Shown here: positions 1-5,118 of the stretch, one piece after another
How the letters are laid out: each line of letters opens with the position of its first letter
How positions within the stretch are numbered: position 1 is the stretch's first letter
Source of the DNA: JAAXKN01 sp050258415
GTDB taxonomy: Bacteria; Bacteroidota; Ignavibacteria; Ignavibacteriales; SURF-24
NCBI GenBank assembly: GCA_050258415.1
Contig: JBLMYS010000368.1
Location: 1-22,816 of the forward strand
Direction: 5' to 3'
Length of the DNA stretch: 22,816 nucleotides
The notes under the pieces: generated by a model
Told to the model about the DNA's origin: nothing
The model's input: the letters and a program-made list of their open reading frames with translations, nothing else
Database searches by the model: none
Made by a program: the position numbers and the translations under genes

Positions 1-436
1 CCCACAATCTGAAGCATGCCCCAATACCGCTTTATCGGTTATATTTTTATATTCTCCAAACATGAAATCCCGGTAATTCTGACAATTTATATACAGTAAC
101 AAATTCACTAACTTGAATCCGATTCTAATGAAAACGGCTATTCATTTAAGTGATCTTTCCCGGAGGAACTTGCCCCTGCAATCCGCATATTTCCCTGCAG
201 AGCTTCAGGGGATTTATAGTATTAAAATCACCGTGAATCCCTTTATTTGTGCATGCAGTTATAAATATTTCATTTTTTTTTTTTTTGAAAAATTTTCCGA
301 AAACGCCTCTTGTCACCATATATATACATAGACGAAATAAAAATTGTACGGCTTCCTTTTAAGCAGTGCATATAAGACATTTATCCGTAAAAGATTTTAG
401 TTCTATTTTGTACAAAGCTTCTTTCCCAGAGAAAAT
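1..436. other. Left-edge intergenic region, no convincing gene
   Basis: I see no gene I would support. A 72-codon frame (113-331, TTG start) lacks a ribosome binding site, is broken up by a run of T (about 271-285) and has no recognisable protein features, so I treat it as chance. A small hairpin (ACCG/CGGT, about 27-40) followed by an AT-rich stretch could be a weak terminator for a gene to the left. CCCCTG (about 172-177) and CAGGGG (about 208-213) could pair across a wide loop. The last 100 bases before 437 are AT-rich and probably hold the promoter of the lipoprotein gene; CTATTTTG at 403-410 is one base short of the TAnnTTTG pattern seen elsewhere in the window. Confidence 0.5.
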
Positions 437-1516
437 ATGAAAACAGCATCAAAATATTCATTTTTGCTAATTGCAATTGGCATATCCATCCTTAATTTAT
501 CATGCAAAAAGGACACTATAACAGACCCCGGTAACATTACTCCGGGAAGGCGTGACTACACATGGACCGTGGATACGCTTGACATGCCGGTAAACCAGAT
601 TTATTCGATCTGGGGATCATCACCCAGTGACATCTGGGCCTGCGGCCCCGCAGGAGACGAGAGTAAATGGTTCCAGCATTATGACGGGAGTAAGTGGACT
701 CCATACAATATTTCTTTTTCAGGCAATACCCTCTTTGGCTTCAGCCGGAACGATGTCTGGATGGGAGGAGATGACGGCGAGATCTGGCATTATGACGGAA
801 CTGGCTGGAAACGTAATTACACATATAAGGCGGATAACAGGAATAATCTTGTAATAGTGCAAAATATCTGGGGTGACAGGCCTGATGACGTTTATGCATG
901 CGGGGTAATTTTCTATAAAAATTCAGTTTTTGAGCCTCAATCAAATAAAGGATTCATTCTCCACTATGATGGACAGAAGTGGACTGAGGTTCTCAAAGGA
1001 GAATTTGATTATCAGTTCATTTCAATCAGGAGGGAGCAGGATGATGTATTTGTTTTAGCTTATTATACCAGTAATACAATATCCTCAAATGATATAATTG
1101 CGTTCTATAAGCTGAATGGTAATAAACTTGAAAAAATATATTCAGGTCTTCATGGAGTTGTCAACTGGGGAAATTTCGACCTCCTGGGAAATAATTTATA
1201 TTTCTGGATTGGCCGGGATATTTATACATACAGTGAAAGGGCCGGATTTGGGAAAGGAGAATTCCTGAAAATCTTTTCGGTAACAGAGCCCAGTTTCGAT
1301 TACTATGTCTTTGGCCGTAGTATGAAAGATCTCTTTATAAGCACAATTGGAGGTCTGGCCCACTATAATGGTGAAGATGTCCAGTATATTCTTCACTATC
1401 CTGATACACAGAGAATTATAGCTGGGGTATTGTTTTTTGAGAAGGAAATTGTCTGCGCGTATGTCGATTACAGCACAAACACAAACATGGTTGTACATGG
1501 AAAATTAAAAGATTAA
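437..1516 (+). CDS. Lipoprotein with beta-propeller-like repeats, function unknown
   Basis: This is a 359-residue exported lipoprotein. A hydrophobic signal segment (residues 8-20) ends in a lipobox, LNLSC, with the lipidated cysteine at residue 23, followed by KKD and a Thr/Asp/Pro-rich linker. The first half of the mature part has at least three repeats of the form IWGSSPSDIWACG ... HYDGSKW (near residues 57-85, 95-125 and 140-180): a W-G-x-x-P-x-D-[VI]-[WY] strand followed some 15-25 residues later by HYDG-x-x-W. Such repeats are common in secreted proteins of environmental Bacteroidetes, Ignavibacteria and myxobacteria and are thought to fold as propeller blades. The second half keeps only weak copies (for example IGGLAHYNGED near residues 307-317). 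There is no catalytic motif I recognise. It stands alone, followed by the palindrome cluster. A surface binding or sensing role is possible but not shown. Confidence 0.75.
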   Translation: MKTASKYSFLLIAIGISILNLSCKKDTITDPGNITPGRRDYTWTVDTLDMPVNQIYSIWGSSPSDIWACGPAGDESKWFQHYDGSKWTPYNISFSGNTLFGFSRNDVWMGGDDGEIWHYDGTGWKRNYTYKADNRNNLVIVQNIWGDRPDDVYACGVIFYKNSVFEPQSNKGFILHYDGQKWTEVLKGEFDYQFISIRREQDDVFVLAYYTSNTISSNDIIAFYKLNGNKLEKIYSGLHGVVNWGNFDLLGNNLYFWIGRDIYTYSERAGFGKGEFLKIFSVTEPSFDYYVFGRSMKDLFISTIGGLAHYNGEDVQYILHYPDTQRIIAGVLFFEKEIVCAYVDYSTNTNMVVHGKLKD

Positions 1517-1548
1517 AGGATAAATAAAGCTAAAGAAAAAAAAGGGAA

Positions 1549-1575
1549 GGGGTCAGCGCCACTAACACTGACCCC
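1549..1575 (+). repeat. Palindrome P1, GGGGTCAG/CTGACCCC hairpin
   Basis: GGGGTCAG (1549-1556) is an exact inverted repeat of CTGACCCC (1568-1575), with an 11-base loop. The stem is followed by CTCTTTAAG, a poor T tract, so it could be a weak terminator for the lipoprotein gene. The GGGGTCAG...CTGACCCC form also resembles palindromes (REP) moved by REP-associated Y1 transposases in many bacteria. Its place at the head of a row of different palindromes favours the second reading. Confidence 0.6.
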
Positions 1576-1586
1576 CTCTTTAAGTA

Positions 1587-1651
1587 AGAATAGCCCCCAA
1601 AGGTCGGCAACCTTAACAGGCAGTTTATTCAAACTGCTTTAAGGCTATTCT
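1587..1651 (+). repeat. Palindrome P2, three-way-junction foldable element
   Basis: The outer arms AGAATAGCC (1587-1595) and GGCTATTCT (1643-1651) are exact complements. Inside them lie two further hairpins: AAGGT/ACCTT (1600-1604 with 1610-1614) and GCAGTTT/AAACTGC (1620-1626 with 1631-1637, loop ATTC). CCTTAA (1611-1616) can also pair with TTAAGG (1639-1644), which competes with the first inner hairpin. The element could be a mobile palindromic unit or a small structured RNA just upstream of the 1706 reading frame. I do not recognise it as a known riboswitch. Confidence 0.6.
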
Positions 1652-1705
1652 ATTTTAAAAATACAAACTTTATAGTAAATATTTCCACAAAAAAGGAGAA
1701 TTATA

Positions 1706-1963
1706 GTGAAAAAGTGGATTTTGTTTTATTCTTTTTGGGTATTGTTTTCTTTGAGCCTATCGGCACAGGTAATCTCGGGTTCAATAACTTTAACCGGTAC
1801 AGCAAATCCTATTGAAAAATGCGAATCAAGTTATTCTACAGGAGCTTTTGAAATAGGGATGTATAAAACCGGGGACACCCTTGGACCTTTAGGTCCGGGT
1901 CTAATGATCCCCATACCTCTCGGGGCTTCAGCCCCAGATCATCCGGGGAGAATCTGGGGCTGA
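1706..1963 (+). pseudogene. Truncated secreted-protein gene running into palindromic DNA
   Basis: The frame begins with GTG after a good ribosome binding site (AAAGGAG, about 1692-1698). Its first 60 or so residues look like the start of a real exported protein: Lys-Lys, a hydrophobic core (residues 4-17) and a signal peptidase site near SLSA/QV (residues 20-21), then a beta-rich start (VISGSITLTGTANP). From about residue 56 (base 1871) the codons lie in palindromes P3 and P4, so the tail (GPLGPGLMIPIPLGASAP and onward) is translated repeat DNA, and the stop sits inside P4. The likeliest history is that a longer secreted protein lost its 3' part when these repeats inserted or recombined. Another frame after the repeats (about 2043-2178) stays open without a recognisable domain; I cannot tell whether it is the lost remainder. 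Confidence 0.5.
1871..1912. repeat. Palindrome P3, GGACC-TTTA-GGTCC
   Basis: The core is GGACC (1883-1887), loop TTTA, GGTCC (1892-1896). It extends through ACCC (1877-1880) with GGGT (1897-1900) across a two-base bulge, and through GGGGA (1871-1875) with TCCCC (1908-1912). This nested pairing over 42 bases is not explained by coding constraint and matches the style of the two palindromes that follow. Confidence 0.55.
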
Positions 1964-1976
1964 AGCCCAAAAGAGG
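1916..1976. repeat. Palindrome P4, 17-bp perfect stem
   Basis: The 17 bases at 1923-1939 (GGGCTTCAGCCCCAGAT) are the exact inverse complement of 1952-1968, with a 12-base loop. The pairing resumes outside with CCTCT (1916-1920) and AGAGG (1972-1976). This is the strongest palindrome of the cluster. It provides the last codons and stop of the 1706 frame. It looks like a REP or MITE-type element rather than a terminator: no T run follows. Confidence 0.75.
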
Positions 1977-1978
1977 AG

Positions 1979-2014
1979 GGGAATTCCCGTAAACCCCGAG
2001 CTAAAAGCTCGGGG
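1979..2014. repeat. Palindrome P5, CCCCGAGCT-AAA-AGCTCGGGG, with GGGAATTCCC
   Basis: CCCCGAGCT (1994-2002) and AGCTCGGGG (2006-2014) form a 9-bp perfect stem with a three-base loop. Just before it lies the self-complementary GGGAATTCCC (1979-1988). P4 and P5 together form a two-palindrome unit of about 100 bases, the arrangement seen in composite REP elements (BIMEs). Confidence 0.7.
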
Positions 2015-2145
2015 CTAGTCATAGGAAAATCCATCTAAGATCCCTGTAACAAAATCTATTACACCACTTTCACATTTTCTGTTATTTTCCCCTTCATCCC
2101 GGCGCTGTATCTTAGCACTGTTAATATTCCATTTCCAGATGATAG

Positions 2146-2198
2146 ACTTGTACGAGGGAGCCTCGGGGGAGATGGCTAATCCTCGTACAAGTTTTTTT
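2146..2198 (+). terminator. Large stem-loop P6 followed by a T run
   Basis: ACTTGTACGAGG (2146-2157) pairs perfectly with CCTCGTACAAGT (2181-2192) over 12 bp. Within the 23-base interior, AGCC (2159-2162) can pair with GGCT (2174-2177). Seven T follow directly (2192-2198), so it could end transcription on the plus strand before queC. Its size and sequence differ from the plain GC hairpins at the other gene ends, so it may be another mobile palindrome that happens to end in T. Confidence 0.6.
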
Positions 2199-2248
2199 AT
2201 TTTAAACATCCCAAAAACCCCTTCCAAACATTTAACACGTTGCGCATT

Positions 2249-2279
2249 TCTGCCCTTTCATTTTCATGCTTTATTTTTG
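2249..2279 (+). promoter_or_regulatory. Candidate Bacteroidetes-type promoter for queC-queF
   Basis: TATTTTTG at 2272-2279 fits the -7 consensus TAnnTTTG exactly. TCTG (2249-2252), one base from TTTG, lies 19 bases before it. Transcription would start near 2284-2287, leaving a leader of about 24 bases, too short for a preQ1 riboswitch. This is a pattern match only. Confidence 0.35.
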
Positions 2280-2309
2280 TATCTTGTTTTGCATTTTTAG
2301 AAAAATATT

Positions 2310-3005
2310 ATGAGCATTATGAACGGGAAAAAACTTGCGGTCGTGGCCGTAAGCGGAGGAATGGACAGCCTGGTTACTGCCGCTATTGCAATGAGAGACT
2401 ATGAACTGGCCTTTGCACATTTCAATTACGGTCAGAGGACTGAAAAACGTGAACTGAAGGCTTTTCTGGACATTGCGGACTATTACCAGGTAAAACACAG
2501 GCTTATTATCGATTATACCCACCTGGCAAAAATAGGCGGATCATCCCTTACTGATAAGACAATTGATATTGAAAAAGCGGACTTGACAAGAACCGGCGTT
2601 CCTATGTCTTATGTCCCTTTCAGAAACGGCAATATACTTGCGGCATGCGCAAGCTGGGCCGAGGTTCTGGGAGCCGAGGCTATATTTATAGGCGCAGTAT
2701 ATGAGGACTCCTCGGGATATCCTGACTGCCGCCCTGAGTTTTTTACCGCTTTTGAAAAGATGCTGGACCTGGGTACAAAACCCTCAACCAGAATTAAAAT
2801 CGAAACCCCGATAATCCATTTTTCTAAAGCAGAAATTGTAAAAAAGGGAATTGAATTAAATGCCCCTTTGAACCTCTCCTGGTCGTGCTACCAGAATGAG
2901 GATGAGGCCTGCGGTGTGTGCGACAGCTGCGCCCTGAGACTCAGGGGATTTAAGACGGCCGGAGTTGAAGACCCGATAGACTATAAAATAAGACCGGCAT
3001 ATTAA
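2310..3005 (+). CDS. queC: 7-cyano-7-deazaguanine synthase QueC
   Basis: QueC makes preQ0 (7-cyano-7-deazaguanine) from 7-carboxy-7-deazaguanine, ammonia and ATP, a step on the way to queuosine in tRNA. The 231-residue length is normal. The PP-loop ATP motif SGGMDS is at residues 15-20. The zinc ligands are the expected cysteines C193, C201, C204 and C207 (C-x7-C-x2-C-x2-C). VAVSGGMDSLVTA and FNYGQRTEKRE are typical of the family. An ATG nine bases further in (2319) is an equally possible start; neither has a good ribosome binding site. queF follows after 43 bases with a strong Shine-Dalgarno, so the two are very likely co-transcribed. The earlier genes queD, queE and folE are not in the window. 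Confidence 0.95.
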   Translation: MSIMNGKKLAVVAVSGGMDSLVTAAIAMRDYELAFAHFNYGQRTEKRELKAFLDIADYYQVKHRLIIDYTHLAKIGGSSLTDKTIDIEKADLTRTGVPMSYVPFRNGNILAACASWAEVLGAEAIFIGAVYEDSSGYPDCRPEFFTAFEKMLDLGTKPSTRIKIETPIIHFSKAEIVKKGIELNAPLNLSWSCYQNEDEACGVCDSCALRLRGFKTAGVEDPIDYKIRPAY

Positions 3006-3048
3006 AAAATTATTAGAATCAGCTTGGAATTTTATTAAGGAGATATAA

Positions 3049-3432
3049 ATGGAAGATAGAGTAAAGATCCTGGAAGTATTTAAGAACCAGTACCCCAACC
3101 GGGATTACACTATTATACACGAGGCAACCGAATTTACTTCGCTTTGCCCAAAGACAGGACAGCCCGACTTTGCAACAATTACAATTGAATATATACCCGA
3201 GGAACTCTGTGTTGAACTTAAAAGCCTGAAGCTCTACTTTCAGTCATACAGGAACGAAGGTATATTCTATGAAAGCGTGACCAATAAAATCCTCGACGAC
3301 CTCGTTGAGGCGACAAAGCCACGCTATATGCATATAACCGCGGCCTTTAAGATTCGCGGCGGAATCTCTTCTGTAATTGAAGCAGATTATGAAAGTGACG
3401 ACTATAAGGAAAGCTACTGGGGAGAAAACTAA
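3049..3432 (+). CDS. queF: NADPH-dependent preQ0 reductase QueF (short type)
   Basis: QueF reduces the nitrile of preQ0 to the amine of preQ1, the precursor inserted into tRNA by Tgt. At 127 residues it is the short, single-module form rather than the two-domain E. coli form. The catalytic cysteine that forms the thioimide adduct is C33 in FTSLCPKTGQPDF, with the conserved aspartate at D40. The QueF signature ELKSLKLYFQSYR lies at residues 56-68. The start is well marked by AAGGAG seven bases upstream. It directly follows queC, which makes its substrate, so the pair covers preQ0 formation and reduction in one transcript. Confidence 0.95.
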   Translation: MEDRVKILEVFKNQYPNRDYTIIHEATEFTSLCPKTGQPDFATITIEYIPEELCVELKSLKLYFQSYRNEGIFYESVTNKILDDLVEATKPRYMHITAAFKIRGGISSVIEADYESDDYKESYWGEN

Positions 3433-3655
3433 TAGTAAGAAAACCATAAGGAAATAAAAGAAAATTTTTGTATAAGCAGGGATGTTGTCTTTTTCTGCCA
3501 AAGCGCACGTGAAAATGTGCATGCATTTAAGAGCCATCCTTTGAAAGCAGTATCAGTGTCAGTTATCTTAATTGTTAAATAAATCTGTCCCCTCATGCCG
3601 GAAGATCCCGGATGGGGAAAACTCTAATTAAACAAAACCTTAAACTGGAGAAGTT
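3433..3655 (+). other. Leader region upstream of the tyrosine phenol-lyase gene
   Basis: These 223 bases hold no gene. An imperfect hairpin sits 38 bases before the start codon: CCCC (3589-3592) with GGGG (3614-3617), AT with AT, and CCGG (3598-3601) with CCGG (3608-3611), loop AAGATC. I see no T run after it and no leader peptide of the tnaC kind (no short frame rich in Trp or Tyr). The hairpin could affect translation or be incidental. Confidence 0.3.
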
Positions 3656-5047
3656 ATGGCAAAAAAGATAGTCAAGAGATCCTGGGCTGAGAACTTTAGA
3701 ATCAAGGTGGTCGAACCGATTAAAATGACCACAAAAGAGTACAGGGAAAAAGCCGCAAAAGAGGCCGGATACAATACCTTCCTGCTTAAATCAGACGATG
3801 TCTATATCGATCTGCTCACAGATAGCGGTACAAACGCTATGAGCGACTATCAGTGGGCCGGCATGATGATGGGCGACGAGGCCTATGCCGGAAGCAAAAA
3901 TTTTTATTACCTGTGGGATAACGTAAAAAAATATTACGGCCTCCCTTATTTCGTTCCTACTCACCAGGGAAGAGCTGCTGAACATATAGTTTCAAAGATA
4001 CTGATAAAACCCGGTGATTATATCGCCGGTAATATGTACTTTACTACTACACGTCTTCACCAGGAACTGGCCGGTGCTACTTTTGTTGATGTAATTATTG
4101 ATGAAGCTCATGACCCGAAGAGCGAACATCCCTTCAAGGGCAATGTCGACCTTAATAAACTGGATAAACTGGTTAAGGAAGTAGGCGCAAAGAAAATTCC
4201 TTATGTCAGCATTGCGGGACCTGTTAATATGGCGGGCGGCCAGCCTATCTCTATGGCTAACATAGTTGAGGTTGAAAAGTACTGCCAGAAGCAGGGCATT
4301 AAGATGTGGATGGATGCCACACGCGCGGTTGAAAACGCATATTTCATCAAGCAGCGCGAAAAAGGCTATGAGGATAAGACCATAGCCCAGATATTAAAAG
4401 AGATGATCTCTCACTTCGAGGGCATCTGGGTCAGCGCAAAGAAAGACCTTATGGTTAACATCGGCGGCATTCTTGCTACAAGAAACAAGAAGGTTTTTGA
4501 GGAAGCAAGGAACCTGGTGGTGGTATATGAAGGTTTACATACTTATGGTGGCCTTGCAGGACGCGATATGGAAGCCATGGCACGCGGAATCGAGGAAATG
4601 GTTAACTTCGATACAATAAGGGCAAGAATCGGACAGGTTGAGTATTTCGGCAATAAACTCATGGAATACAACGTTCCTATTGTTCACCCCATAGGCGGAC
4701 ATGCGGTATTCCTTGATGCAAAGAAATTCTTGCCACACCTGAAACAGACCGACTTCCCGGCCCAGACGCTCTGTAACGAAATATATATCGATTCGGGCGT
4801 CCGTGCAATGGAAAGAGGCATCGTTTCGGCAGGAAGAAACAAGGTTACTGGCGAGCATAACCTGCCTAAACTTGAACTCGTACGCCTTACGCTGCCAAGA
4901 AGAGTTTATACACAGGCTCACCTTGACGTGGCAACAGAATCAATTGTTGAAGTTTATGAAAGAAGAAAATCTATCAAAGGCCTGAAAATGGTTTATGAAC
5001 CTAAGTACTTAAGGTTCTTCCAGGCCAGGTTCGACGTTCTTAAATGA
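3656..5047 (+). CDS. tpl: Tyrosine phenol-lyase (PLP beta-eliminating lyase)
   Basis: This PLP enzyme of 463 residues belongs to the tryptophanase/tyrosine phenol-lyase family, which splits the amino acid into pyruvate, ammonia and phenol (or indole). It reads as tyrosine phenol-lyase. With a constant offset of six from the Citrobacter freundii enzyme, all of its key residues are present: Y77 (Y71), T130 (T124), N191 (N185), D220 (D214), R223 (R217), the PLP lysine K263 (K257), R387 (R381), R410 (R404) and F454 (F448). T130 and R387 separate the phenol-lyase from tryptophanase. Blocks such as LLTDSGTNAMSD and VRAMERGIVSAGR match the phenol-lyase. Oddly, residues 188-189 are Gly-Pro (AGPVNMAGG), where Citrobacter has Val-Thr, next to the cofactor-contacting Asn. 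No tyrosine permease or regulator adjoins. GGAG lies eight bases before the ATG. Confidence 0.88.
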   Translation: MAKKIVKRSWAENFRIKVVEPIKMTTKEYREKAAKEAGYNTFLLKSDDVYIDLLTDSGTNAMSDYQWAGMMMGDEAYAGSKNFYYLWDNVKKYYGLPYFVPTHQGRAAEHIVSKILIKPGDYIAGNMYFTTTRLHQELAGATFVDVIIDEAHDPKSEHPFKGNVDLNKLDKLVKEVGAKKIPYVSIAGPVNMAGGQPISMANIVEVEKYCQKQGIKMWMDATRAVENAYFIKQREKGYEDKTIAQILKEMISHFEGIWVSAKKDLMVNIGGILATRNKKVFEEARNLVVVYEGLHTYGGLAGRDMEAMARGIEEMVNFDTIRARIGQVEYFGNKLMEYNVPIVHPIGGHAVFLDAKKFLPHLKQTDFPAQTLCNEIYIDSGVRAMERGIVSAGRNKVTGEHNLPKLELVRLTLPRRVYTQAHLDVATESIVEVYERRKSIKGLKMVYEPKYLRFFQARFDVLK

Positions 5048-5055
5048 TTTATGCT

Positions 5056-5091
5056 TATATCGGGGGCAGGTGAAGCGCCTGCCCCCATATA
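5056..5091 (+). terminator. GC-rich hairpin after the tpl gene
   Basis: GGGGGCAGG (5062-5070) pairs with CCTGCCCCC (5078-5086) over 9 bp with a 7-base loop, extended by TATAT/ATATA on the outside. No T run follows, so it would be an imperfect intrinsic terminator or an mRNA 3'-end stabiliser. It separates tpl from glnD, 28 bases before the glnD start. Confidence 0.6.
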
Positions 5092-5118
5092 AGACGCAAG
5101 AAAACTAAAGAATTTAAT

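Noticed and set aside
113..331. 72-codon open frame at the left edge
   Set aside because: TTG start, no ribosome binding site, translated homopolymer F run and no recognisable domain; looks like chance in AT-rich DNA.
2015..2227. 70-codon minus-strand frame between P5 and P6
   Set aside because: It crosses the P6 palindrome and its T run, has no ribosome binding site and no recognisable features.
2210..2309. Possible preQ1 riboswitch before queC
   Set aside because: The best promoter match leaves a leader of only about 24 bases, and I find no aptamer-like pseudoknot pattern.
3656..5047. Tryptophanase (tnaA) as the identity of this gene
   Set aside because: The Thr at 130 and Arg at 387, with surrounding blocks, match tyrosine phenol-lyase; tryptophanase differs at these positions, and there is no tnaC-like leader.
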